Assembly (NCBI GenBank): GCA_030035585.1
Contig: CM057463.1
Coordinates: 140,834,736-140,898,735 of the forward strand
Direction: 5' to 3'
Length of the DNA stretch: 64,000 bases
Source: Dugong dugon
Taxonomy: Eukaryota; Chordata; Mammalia; Sirenia; Dugongidae
Shown here: piece after piece, positions 10,263 through 22,559 of the stretch
How the letters are laid out: the number at the start of each line of letters is the position of its first letter
Position numbering within the stretch: position 1 is the stretch's first letter
Program-made: the position numbers and the translations under genes
The notes under the pieces: model-generated
Seen by the model: only the letters and a program-made list of their open reading frames with translations
Databases searched by the model: none
What the model was told of the DNA's origin: nothing

Positions 10263-12313
10263 GGGAAGAAGCTACATGCTCGTGTTAGGCACACAAGCTA
10301 TAGTCAGCAAATCTGAACCTCTTCTATTGTCCTCTAGCTGAAGGCACACAATCTACCTGTCTGGCTTTGAAAGCCAACAGTACCATCATTCCCTGGCATG
10401 CAAACTTCCCTTAGAAACCCAGGGGATACAAATACTTGCTGGGCCTGCACCGTCCAGCCTTCTCCCACTCAGAGAACATTGGAGAAAGCAGCTTTGCTGG
10501 GCGGACTCTTTCCTCTAAGAAAACTGAAAACTTAAGTAGATTCAGTTAAGCAGCTTGAAGGAGAACGCTGTATTTTCCTATGTCTTTCATGTGGTGAATG
10601 GGGAACTTACAATTGCTGCTAACAAAATTTCTACTCAGCACAACTACGGTTTTGCCTCCTTCGCGTTCCAGAATGGGATAAACGCGGTTTCTCTTCTCCT
10701 TTAGCGATACCGTGTGTAAAGCCCTATTCTCAGCTTCGCAGCACAGAATGCCTCGAGGAATGCATGCTGGAAAGTCTGAACGGCTTCAACTACTTGAAAG
10801 GGAGAAAAGTCATACGCTTTATCCACGTAGACAATGCACAGGCAACTTTCTTAGGCATGTAACACAGAGGGACTTTCCAACACAGAAAGTGAATCGTGCT
10901 CCGTTCCTCCCCAGACTGAGAGCAACAAGCTCTTGCTTTCTCTTTCAGGCAGGGAAGAAGCTACATGCTCGTGTTAGGCACACAAGCTATAGTCAGCAAA
11001 TCTGAACCTCTTCTATTGTCCTCTAGCTGAAGGCACACAATCTACCTGTCTGGCTTTGAAAGCCAACAGTACCATCATTCCCTGGCATGCAAACTTCCCT
11101 TAGAAACCCAGGGGATACAAATACTTGCTGGGCCTGCACCGTCCAGCCTTCTCCCACTCAGAGAACATTGGAGAAAGCAGCTTTGCTGGGCGGACTCTTT
11201 CCTCTAAGAAAACTGAAAACTTAAGTAGATTCAGTTAAGCAGCTTGAAGGAGAACGCTGTATTTTCCTATGTCTTTCATGTGGTGAATGGGGAACTTACA
11301 ATTGCTGCTAACAAAATTTCTACTCAGCACAACTACGGTTTTGCCTCCTTCGCGTTCCAGAATGGGATAAACGCGGTTTCTCTTCTCCTTTAGCGATACC
11401 GTGTGTAAAGCCCTATTCTCAGCTTCGCAGCACAGAATGCCTCGAGGAATGCATGCTGGAAAGTCTGAACGGCTTCAACTACTTGAAAGGGAGAAAAGTC
11501 ATACGCTTTATCCAGGTAGGCAATGCACAGGCAACTTTCTTAGGCATGTAACACAGAGGGACTTTCCAACACAGAAAGTGAATCGTGCTCCGTTCCTCCC
11601 CAGACTGAGAGCAACAAGCTCTTGCTTTCTCTTTCAGGCAGGGAAGAAGCTACATGCTCGTGTTAGGCACACAAGCTTTAGTCAGCAAATCGGAACCTCT
11701 TCTATTGTCCTCTAGCTGTCTACCTGTCTGGCTTTGAAAGCCAACAGTACCTTCATTCACTGGTACGCAAACTTCCCTTAGAAACCCAGAGGTTACAAAT
11801 ACTTGCTGGGCCTGCACTCTCCAGCCTTCTCCCACTCAGAGAACATTGGCGAAAGCAGCTTTGCTGGGCGGACTCTTTCCTCTAAGAAAACTGAAAACTT
11901 AAGTAGATTCAGTTAAGCAGCTTGAAGGAGAACCTTGTATTTTCCTATGTCTTTCATGTGGTGAATGGGGAACTTAGAATTGCTGCTAACAAAGTTTCTA
12001 CTCAGCACAACTACGGTTTTGCCTTCTTCGCGTTCCAGAATGGGAGAAACGCGGTTTCCTTCTCCTTTAGCGGTACCGTCTGTAAAGCCCTAATCTCAGC
12101 TTCGCAGCACAGAATGCCTCCCGGATTGATGGAAAGTCTGAACGGCTTCAACTACTTGAAAGGGAGAAAAGTCATACGCTTTATTCAGGTAGACAATGCA
12201 CAGGCAACTTTCTTAGGCATGTAACCCAGAGGGACTTTCCAACACAGAAAGTGAATCGTGCTCCGTTCCTCCCCAGACTGAGAGCAACAAGCTCTTGCTT
12301 TCTCTTTCAGGCA
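10263..12313 (+). repeat. Module 5: BBC, variant type
   Basis: Monomers start at 10263 (B), 10952 (B1-like) and 11641 (C). Unlike other BBC modules, the first B has GAAGGAGAACG and ends with CACGTAGAC plus AACACAG. The second B has TTGGAGAAAG rather than TTGGCGAAAG. It therefore looks independently assembled from B1-type copies. It is the parent of the left part of module 13. Confidence 0.93.
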
Positions 12314-14361
12314 GGGAAGAAGCTACAGGCTCCTGTAAAGCATACAAGCTTTAGTCAGCAAAACTGAACCTCTTCTGCTGTCCTCTAGCTGAAGGCAGAC
12401 AATCTGCCTGTTTGGCTTTGAAAGCCAGTAATACCTTCATTCCCTGGTATGCGAAATTCCCTTGGAAATCCAGGGGATTCAAATACTTGCTAGGCCTGCA
12501 CTCTCCAGCCTTCTCCCACTCAGGGAACATTGGAGAAAGCAGCTTGTGCTGGGCAGACTCTTTCTTGTAACAAAACTGAAAACTTAAGTAGATTCAGTTA
12601 AGCAGCTTGAAGGAGAAGGCTGTCTTTTGCTTTCTCTTTCATATGGTGAATAGGAAACTAAAACTCACTGCTAACAAATGTTTTACTCAGGAGAAGTACG
12701 GTTTTGCCTCGTTAGCCTTCCAGAATGGGAGAAACGCGGTTTCTCTTCTCCTTTAGCGATACCGTGTGTAAAGCCCTATTCTCAGCTTCGCAGCACAGAA
12801 TGCCTCGAGGAATGCTGGAAAGTCTGAACGGCTTCAACTACTTGAAAGGGAGAAAAGTCATACGCTTTATCCACGTAGACAATGCACAGGCAACTTTCTT
12901 AGGCATGTAACCCAGAGGGACTTTCCAACACAGAAAGTGAATCGTGCTCCGTTCCTCCCCAGACTGAGAGCAACAAGCTCTTGCTTTCTCTTTCAGGCAG
13001 GGAAGAAGCTACATGCTCGTGTTAGGCACACAAGCTATAGTCAGAAAATCTGAACCTCTTCTATTGTCCTCTAGCTGAAGGCACACAATCTACCTGTCTG
13101 GCTTTGAAAGCCAACAGTACCATCATTCCCTGGCATGCAAACTTCCCTTAGAAACCCAGGGGATACAAATACTTGCTGGGCCTGCACCGTCCAGCCTTCT
13201 CCCACTCAGAGAACATTGGAGAAAGCAGCTTTGCTGGGCGGACTCTTTCCTCTAAGAAAACTGAAAACTTAAGTAGATTCAGTTAAGCAGCTTGAAGGAG
13301 AACGCTGTATTTTCCTATGTCTTTCATGTGGTGAATGGGGAACTTACAATTGCTGCTAACAAAATTTCTACTCAGCACAACTACGGTTTTGCCTCCTTCG
13401 CGTTCCAGAATGGGATAAACGCGGTTTCTCTTCTCCTTTAGCGATACCGTGTGTAAAGCCCTATTCTCAGCTTCGCAGCACAGAATGCCTCGAGGAATGC
13501 ATGCTGGAAAGTCTGAACGGCTTCAACTACTTGAAAGGGAGAAAAGTCATACGCTTTATCCAGGTAGGCAATGCACAGGCAACTTTCTTAGGCATGTAAC
13601 ACAGAGGGACTTTCCAACACAGAAAGTGAATCGTGCTCCGTTCCTCCCCAGACTGAGAGCAACAAGCTCTTGCTTTCTCTTTCAGGCAGGGAAGAAGCTA
13701 CATGCTCGTGTTAGGCACACAAGCTTTAGTCAGCAAATCGGAACCTCTTCTATTGTCCTCTAGCTGTCTACCTGTCTGGCTTTGAAAGCCAACAGTACCT
13801 TCATTCACTGGTACGCAAACTTCCCTTAGAAACCCAGAGGTTACAAATACTTGCTGGGCCTGCACTCTCCAGCCTTCTCCCACTCAGAGAACATTGGCGA
13901 AAGCAGCTTTGCTGGGCGGACTCTTTCCTCTAAGAAAACTGAAAACTTAAGTAGATTCAGTTAAGCAGCTTGAAGGAGAACCTTGTATTTTCCTATGTCT
14001 TTCATGTGGTGAATGGGGAACTTAGAATTGCTGCTAACAAAGTTTCTACTCAGCACAACTACGGTTTTGCCTTCTTCGCGTTCCAGAATGGGAGAAACGC
14101 GGTTTCCTTCTCCTTTAGCGGTACCGTCTGTAAAGCCCTAATCTCAGCTTCGCAGCACAGAATGCCTCCCGGATTGATGGAAAGTCTGAACGGCTTCAAC
14201 TACTTGAAAGGGAGAAAAGTCATACGCTTTATTCAGGTAGACAATGCACAGGCAACTTTCTTAGGCATGTAACCCAGAGGGACTTTCCAACACAGAAAGT
14301 GAATCGTGCTCCGTTCCTCCCCAGACTGAGAGCAACAAGCTCTTGCTTTCTCTTTCAGGCA
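12314..14361 (+). repeat. Module 6: ABC
   Basis: Monomers start at 12314 (A), 13000 (B1) and 13689 (C). The B has a rare A at 13045 (GTCAGAAAATCTG). It is seen again only at 29453, at the same offset of 45 within its monomer. Confidence 0.95.
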
Positions 14362-16409
14362 GGGAAGAAGCTACAGGCTCCTGTAAAGCATACAAGCTTT
14401 AGTCAGCAAAACTGAACCTCTTCTGCTGTCCTCTAGCTGAAGGCAGACAATCTGCCTGTTTGGCTTTGAAAGCCAGTAATACCTTCATTCCCTGGTATGC
14501 GAAATTCCCTTGGAAATCCAGGGGATTCAAATACTTGCTAGGCCTGCACTCTCCAGCCTTCTCCCACTCAGGGAACATTGGAGAAAGCAGCTTGTGCTGG
14601 GCAGACTCTTTCTTGTAACAAAACTGAAAACTTAAGTAGATTCAGTTAAGCAGCTTGAAGGAGAAGGCTGTCTTTTGCTTTCTCTTTCATATGGTGAATA
14701 GGAAACTAAAACTCACTGCTAACAAATGTTTTACTCAGGAGAAGTACGGTTTTGCCTCGTTAGCCTTCCAGAATGGGAGAAACGCGGTTTCTCTTCTCCT
14801 TTAGCGATACCGTGTGTAAAGCCCTATTCTCAGCTTCGCAGCACAGAATGCCTCGAGGAATGCTGGAAAGTCTGAACGGCTTCAACTACTTGAAAGGGAG
14901 AAAAGTCATACGCTTTATCCAGGTAGACAATGCACAGGCAACTTTCTTAGGCATGTAACCCAGAGGGACTTTCCAACACAGAAAGTGAATCGTGCTCCGT
15001 TCCTCCCCAGACTGAGAGCAACAAGCTCTTGCTTTCTCTTTCAGGCAGGGAAGAAGCTACATGCTCGTGTTAGGCACACAAGCTATAGTCAGCAAATCTG
15101 AACCTCTTCTATTGTCCTCTAGCTGAAGGCACACAATCTACCTGTCTGGCTTTGAAAGCCAACAGTACCATCATTCCCTGGCATGCAAACTTCCCTTAGA
15201 AACCCAGGGGATACAAATACTTGCTGGGCCTGCACCGTCCAGCCTTCTCCCACTCAGAGAACATTGGAGAAAGCAGCTTTGCTGGGCGGACTCTTTCCTC
15301 TAAGAAAACTGAAAACTTAAGTAGATTCAGTTAAGCAGCTTGAAGGAGAACGCTGTATTTTCCTATGTCTTTCATGTGGTGAATGGGGAACTTACAATTG
15401 CTGCTAACAAAATTTCTACTCAGCACAACTACGGTTTTGCCTCCTTCGCGTTCCAGAATGGGATAAACGCGGTTTCTCTTCTCCTTTAGCGATACCGTGT
15501 GTAAAGCCCTATTCTCAGCTTCGCAGCACAGAATGCCTCGAGGAATGCATGCTGGAAAGTCTGAACGGCTTCAACTACTTGAAAGGGAGAAAAGTCATAC
15601 GCTTTATCCAGGTAGGCAATGCACAGGCAACTTTCTTAGGCATGTAACACAGAGGGACTTTCCAACACAGAAAGTGAATCGTGCTCCGTTCCTCCCCAGA
15701 CTGAGAGCAACAAGCTCTTGCTTTCTCTTTCAGGCAGGGAAGAAGCTACATGCTCGTGTTAGGCACACAAGCTTTAGTCAGCAAATCGGAACCTCTTCTA
15801 TTGTCCTCTAGCTGTCTACCTGTCTGGCTTTGAAAGCCAACAGTACCTTCATTCACTGGTACGCAAACTTCCCTTAGAAACCCAGAGGTTACAAATACTT
15901 GCTGGGCCTGCACTCTCCAGCCTTCTCCCACTCAGAGAACATTGGCGAAAGCAGCTTTGCTGGGCGGACTCTTTCCTCTAAGAAAACTGAAAACTTAAGT
16001 AGATTCAGTTAAGCAGCTTGAAGGAGAACCTTGTATTTTCCTATGTCTTTCATGTGGTGAATGGGGAACTTAGAATTGCTGCTAACAAAGTTTCTACTCA
16101 GCACAACTACGGTTTTGCCTTCTTCGCGTTCCAGAATGGGAGAAACGCGGTTTCCTTCTCCTTTAGCGGTACCGTCTGTAAAGCCCTAATCTCAGCTTCG
16201 CAGCACAGAATGCCTCCCGGATTGATGGAAAGTCTGAACGGCTTCAACTACTTGAAAGGGAGAAAAGTCATACGCTTTATTCAGGTAGACAATGCACAGG
16301 CAACTTTCTTAGGCATGTAACCCAGAGGGACTTTCCAACACAGAAAGTGAATCGTGCTCCGTTCCTCCCCAGACTGAGAGCAACAAGCTCTTGCTTTCTC
16401 TTTCAGGCA
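14362..16409 (+). repeat. Module 7: ABC, recombinant
   Basis: Monomers start at 14362 (A), 15048 (B1) and 15737 (C). This is the only ABC whose A has the CAGGTAGAC end (G at 14932) typical of ABBBBC modules. The following B has the ABC-type TTGGAGAAAG (A at 15268). An exchange between ABBBBC and ABC in 14932-15268 explains both. Confidence 0.92.
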
Positions 16410-18460
16410 GGGAAGAAGCTACATGCTCGTGTTAGGCACACAAGCTATAGTCAGCAAATCTGAACCTCTTCTATTGTCCTCTAGCTGAAGGCACACAATC
16501 TACCTGTCTGGCTTTGAAAGCCAACAGTACCATCATTCCCTGGCATGCAAACTTCCCTTAGAAACCCAGGGGATACAAATACTTGCTGGGCCTGCACCGT
16601 CCAGCCTTCTCCCACTCAGAGAACATTGGAGAAAGCAGCTTTGCTGGGCGGACTCTTTCCTCTAAGAAAACTGAAAACTTAAGTAGATTCAGTTAAGCAG
16701 CTTGAAGGGGAACGCTGTATTTTCCTATGTCTTTCATGTGGTGAATGGGGAACTTACAATTGCTGCTAACAAAATTTCTACTCAGCACAACTACGGTTTT
16801 GCCTCCTTCGCGTTCCAGAATGGGATAAACGCGGTTTCTCTTCTCCTTTAGCGATACCGTGTGTAAAGCCCTATTCTCAGCTTCGCAGCACAGAATGCCT
16901 CGAGGAATGCATGCTGGAAAGTCTGAACGGCTTCAACTACTTGAAAGGGAGAAAAGTCATACGCTTTATCCAGGTAGACAATGCACAGGCAACTTTCTTA
17001 GGCATGTAACCCAGAGGGACTTTCCAACACAGAAAGTGAATCGTGCTCCGTTCCTCCCCAGACTGAGAGCAACAAGCTCTTGCTTTCTCTTTCAGGCAGG
17101 GAAGAAGCTACATGCTCGTGTTAGGCACACAAGCTATAGTCAGCAAATCTGAACCTCTTCTATTGTCCTCTAGCTGAAGGCACACAATCTACCTGTCTGG
17201 CTTTGAAAGCCAACAGTACCATCATTCCCTGGCATGCAAACTTCCCTTAGAAACCCAGGGGATACAAATACTTGCTGGGCCTGCACCGTCCAGCCTTCTC
17301 CCACTCAGAGAACATTGGCGAAAGCAGCTTTGCTGGGCGGACTCTTTCCTCTAAGAAAACTGAAAACTTAAGTAGATTCAGTTAAGCAGCTTGAAGGAGA
17401 ACGCTGTATTTTCCTATGTCTTTCATGTGGTGAATGGGGAACTTACAATTGCTGCTAACAAAATTTCTACTCAGCACAACTACGGTTTTGCCTCCTTCGC
17501 GTTCCAGAATGGGATAAACGCGGTTTCTCTTCTCCTTTAGCGATACCGCGTGTAAAGCCCTATTCTCAGCTTCGCAGCACAGAATGCCTCGAGGAATGCA
17601 TGCTGGAAAGTCTGAACGGCTTCAACTACTTGAAAGGGAGAAAAGTCATACGCTTTATCCAGGTAGGCAATGCACAGGCAACTTTCTTAGGCATGTAACA
17701 CAGAGGGACTTTCCAACACAGAAAGTGAATCGTGCTCCGTTCCTCCCCAGACTGAGAGCAACAAGCTCTTGCTTTCTCTTTCAGGCAGGGAAGAAGCTAC
17801 ATGCTCGTGTTAGGCACACAAGCTTTAGTCAGCAAATCGGAACCTCTTCTATTGTCCTCTAGCTGTCTACCTGTCTGGCTTTGAAAGCCAACAGTACCTT
17901 CATTCACTGGTACGCAAACTTCCCTTAGAAACCCAGAGGTTACAAATACTTGCTGGGCCTGCACTCTCCAGCCTTCTCCCACTCAGAGAACATTGGCGAA
18001 AGCAGCTTTGCTGGGCGGACTCTTTCCTCTAAGAAAACTGAAAACTTAAGTAGATTCAGTTAAGCAGCTTGAAGGAGAACCTTGTATTTTCCTATGTCTT
18101 TCATGTGGTGAATGGGGAACTTAGAATTGCTGCTAACAAAGTTTCTACTCAGCACAACTACGGTTTTGCCTTCTTCGCGTTCCAGAATGGGAGAAACGCG
18201 GTTTCCTTCTCCTTTAGCGGTACCGTCTGTAAAGCCCTAATCTCAGCTTCGCAGCACAGAATGCCTCCCGGATTGATGGAAAGTCTGAACGGCTTCAACT
18301 ACTTGAAAGGGAGAAAAGTCATACGCTTTATTCAGGTAGACAATGCACAGGCAACTTTCTTAGGCATGTAACCCAGAGGGACTTTCCAACACAGAAAGTG
18401 AATCGTGCTCCGTTCCTCCCCAGACTGAGAGCAACAAGCTCTTGCTTTCTCTTTCAGGCA
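16410..18460 (+). repeat. Module 8: BBC
   Basis: Monomers start at 16410 (B2), 17099 (B3) and 17788 (C). The second B has the rare C at 17549 (CCGCGTG) also found in the last B of modules 3 and 11. This links BBC to the end of ABBBBC. Confidence 0.95.
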
Positions 18461-20508
18461 GGGAAGAAGCTACAGGCTCCTGTAAAGCATACAAGCTTTA
18501 GTCAGCAAAACTGAACCTCTTCTGCTGTCCTCTAGCTGAAGGCAGACAATCTGCCTGTTTGGCTTTGAAAGCCAGTAATACCTTCATTCCCTGGTATGCG
18601 AAATTCCCTTGGAAATCCAGGGGATTCAAATACTTGCTAGGCCTGCACTCTCCAGCCTTCTCCCACTCAGGGAACATTGGAGAAAGCAGCTTGTGCTGGG
18701 CAGACTCTTTCTTGTAACAAAACTGAAAACTTAAGTAGATTCAGTTAAGCAGCTTGAAGGAGAAGGCTGTCTTTTGCTTTCTCTTTCATATGGTGAATAG
18801 GAAACTAAAACTCACTGCTAACAAATGTTTTACTCAGGAGAAGTACGGTTTTGCCTCGTTAGCCTTCCAGAATGGGAGAAACGCGGTTTCTCTTCTCCTT
18901 TAGCGATACCGTGTGTAAAGCCCTATTCTCAGCTTCGCAGCACAGAATGCCTCGAGGAATGCTGGAAAGTCTGAACGGCTTCAACTACTTGAAAGGGAGA
19001 AAAGTCATACGCTTTATCCACGTAGACAATGCACAGGCAACTTTCTTAGGCATGTAACCCAGAGGGACTTTCCAACACAGAAAGTGAATCGTGCTCCGTT
19101 CCTCCCCAGACTGAGAGCAACAAGCTCTTGCTTTCTCTTTCAGGCAGGGAAGAAGCTACATGCTCGTGTTAGGCACACAAGCTATAGTCAGCAAATCTGA
19201 ACCTCTTCTATTGTCCTCTAGCTGAAGGCACACAATCTACCTGTCTGGCTTTGAAAGCCAACAGTACCATCATTCCCTGGCATGCAAACTTCCCTTAGAA
19301 ACCCAGGGGATACAAATACTTGCTGGGCCTGCACCGTCCAGCCTTCTCCCACTCAGAGAACATTGGAGAAAGCAGCTTTGCTGGGCGGACTCTTTCCTCT
19401 AAGAAAACTGAAAACTTAAGTAGATTCAGTTAAGCAGCTTGAAGGAGAACGCTGTATTTTCCTATGTCTTTCATGTGGTGAATGGGGAACTTACAATTGC
19501 TGCTAACAAAATTTCTACTCAGCACAACTACGGTTTTGCCTCCTTCGCGTTCCAGAATGGGATAAACGCGGTTTCTCTTCTCCTTTAGCGATACCGTGTG
19601 TAAAGCCCTATTCTCAGCTTCGCAGCACAGAATGCCTCGAGGAATGCATGCTGGAAAGTCTGAACGGCTTCAACTACTTGAAAGGGAGAAAAGTCATACG
19701 CTTTATCCAGGTAGGCAATGCACAGGCAACTTTCTTAGGCATGTAACACAGAGGGACTTTCCAACACAGAAAGTGAATCGTGCTCCGTTCCTCCCCAGAC
19801 TGAGAGCAACAAGCTCTTGCTTTCTCTTTCAGGCAGGGAAGAAGCTACATGCTCGTGTTAGGCACACAAGCTTTAGTCAGCAAATCGGAACCTCTTCTAT
19901 TGTCCTCTAGCTGTCTACCTGTCTGGCTTTGAAAGCCAACAGTACCTTCATTCACTGGTACGCAAACTTCCCTTAGAAACCCAGAGGTTACAAATACTTG
20001 CTGGGCCTGCACTCTCCAGCCTTCTCCCACTCAGAGAACATTGGCGAAAGCAGCTTTGCTGGGCGGACTCTTTCCTCTAAGAAAACTGAAAACTTAAGTA
20101 GATTCAGTTAAGCAGCTTGAAGGAGAACCTTGTATTTTCCTATGTCTTTCATGTGGTGAATGGGGAACTTAGAATTGCTGCTAACAAAGTTTCTACTCAG
20201 CACAACTACGGTTTTGCCTTCTTCGCGTTCCAGAATGGGAGAAACGCGGTTTCCTTCTCCTTTAGCGGTACCGTCTGTAAAGCCCTAATCTCAGCTTCGC
20301 AGCACAGAATGCCTCCCGGATTGATGGAAAGTCTGAACGGCTTCAACTACTTGAAAGGGAGAAAAGTCATACGCTTTATTCAGGTAGACAATGCACAGGC
20401 AACTTTCTTAGGCATGTAACCCAGAGGGACTTTCCAACACAGAAAGTGAATCGTGCTCCGTTCCTCCCCAGACTGAGAGCAACAAGCTCTTGCTTTCTCT
20501 TTCAGGCA
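18461..20508 (+). repeat. Module 9: ABC
   Basis: Monomers start at 18461 (A), 19147 (B1) and 19836 (C). No private change was noticed. Confidence 0.95.
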
Positions 20509-22559
20509 GGGAAGAAGCTACATGCTCGTGTTAGGCACACAAGCTATAGTCAGCAAATCTGAACCTCTTCTATTGTCCTCTAGCTGAAGGCACACAATCT
20601 ACCTGTCTGGCTTTGAAAGCCAACAGTACCATCATTCCCTGGCATGCAAACTTCCCTTAGAAACCCAGGGGATACAAATACTTGCTGGGCCTGCACCGTC
20701 CAGCCTTCTCCCACTCAGAGAACATTGGAGAAAGCAGCTTTGCTGGGCGGACTCTTTCCTCTAAGAAAACTGAAAACTTAAGTAGATTCAGTTAAGCAGC
20801 TTGAAGGGGAACGCTGTATTTTCCTATGTCTTTCATGTGGTGAATGGGGAACTTACAATTGCTGCTAACAAAATTTCTACTCAGCACAACTACGGTTTTG
20901 CCTCCTTCGCGTTCCAGAATGGGATAAACGCGGTTTCTCTTCTCCTTTAGCGATACCGTGTGTAAAGCCCTATTCTCAGCTTCGCAGCACAGAATGCCTC
21001 GAGGAATGCATGCTGGAAAGTCTGAACGGCTTCAACTACTTGAAAGGGAGAAAAGTCATACGCTTTATCCAGGTAGACAATGCACAGGCAACTTTCTTAG
21101 GCATGTAACCCAGAGGGACTTTCCAACACAGAAAGTGAATCGTGCTCCGTTCCTCCCCAGACTGAGAGCAACAAGCTCTTGCTTTCTCTTTCAGGCAGGG
21201 AAGAAGCTACATGCTCGTGTTAGGCACACAAGCTATAGTCAGCAAATCTGAACCTCTTCTATTGTCCTCTAGCTGAAGGCACACAATCTACCTGTCTGGC
21301 TTTGAAAGCCAACAGTACCATCATTCCCTGGCATGCAAACTTCCCTTAGAAACCCAGGGGATACAAATACTTGCTGGGCCTGCACCGTCCAGCCTTCTCC
21401 CACTCAGAGAACATTGGCGAAAGCAGCTTTGCTGGGCGGACTCTTTCCTCTAAGAAAACTGAAAACTTAAGTAGATTCAGTTAAGCAGCTTGAAGGAGAA
21501 CGCTGTATTTTCCTATGTCTTTCATGTGGTGAATGGGGAACTTACAATTGCTGCTAACAAAATTTCTACTCAGCACAACTACGGTTTTGCCTCCTTCGCG
21601 TTCCAGAATGGGATAAACGCGGTTTCTCTTCTCCTTTAGCGATACCGTGTGTAAAGCCCTATTCTCAGCTTCGCAGCACAGAATGCCTCGAGGAATGCAT
21701 GCTGGAAAGTCTGAACGGCTTCAACTACTTGAAAGGGAGAAAAGTCATACGCTTTATCCAGGTAGGCAATGCACAGGCAACTTTCTTAGGCATGTAACAC
21801 AGAGGGACTTTCCAACACAGAAAGTGAATCGTGCTCCGTTCCTCCCCAGACTGAGAGCAACAAGCTCTTGCTTTCTCTTTCAGGCAGGGAAGAAGCTACA
21901 TGCTCGTGTTAGGCACACAAGCTTTAGTCAGCAAATCGGAACCTCTTCTATTGTCCTCTAGCTGTCTACCTGTCTGGCTTTGAAAGCCAACAGTACCTTC
22001 ATTCACTGGTACGCAAACTTCCCTTAGAAACCCAGAGGTTACAAATACTTGCTGGGCCTGCACTCTCCAGCCTTCTCCCACTCAGAGAACATTGGCGAAA
22101 GCAGCTTTGCTGGGCGGACTCTTTCCTCTAAGAAAACTGAAAACTTAAGTAGATTCAGTTAAGCAGCTTGAAGGAGAACCTTGTATTTTCCTATGTCTTT
22201 CATGTGGTGAATGGGGAACTTAGAATTGCTGCTAACAAAGTTTCTACTCAGCACAACTACGGTTTTGCCTTCTTCGCGTTCCAGAATGGGAGAAACGCGG
22301 TTTCCTTCTCCTTTAGCGGTACCGTCTGTAAAGCCCTAATCTCAGCTTCGCAGCACAGAATGCCTCCCGGATTGATGGAAAGTCTGAACGGCTTCAACTA
22401 CTTGAAAGGGAGAAAAGTCATACGCTTTATTCAGGTAGACAATGCACAGGCAACTTTCTTAGGCATGTAACCCAGAGGGACTTTCCAACACAGAAAGTGA
22501 ATCGTGCTCCGTTCCTCCCCAGACTGAGAGCAACAAGCTCTTGCTTTCTCTTTCAGGCA
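20509..22559 (+). repeat. Module 10: BBC
   Basis: Monomers start at 20509 (B2), 21198 (B3) and 21887 (C). The B1/Bc-type junction is the same as in module 2. Confidence 0.95.
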
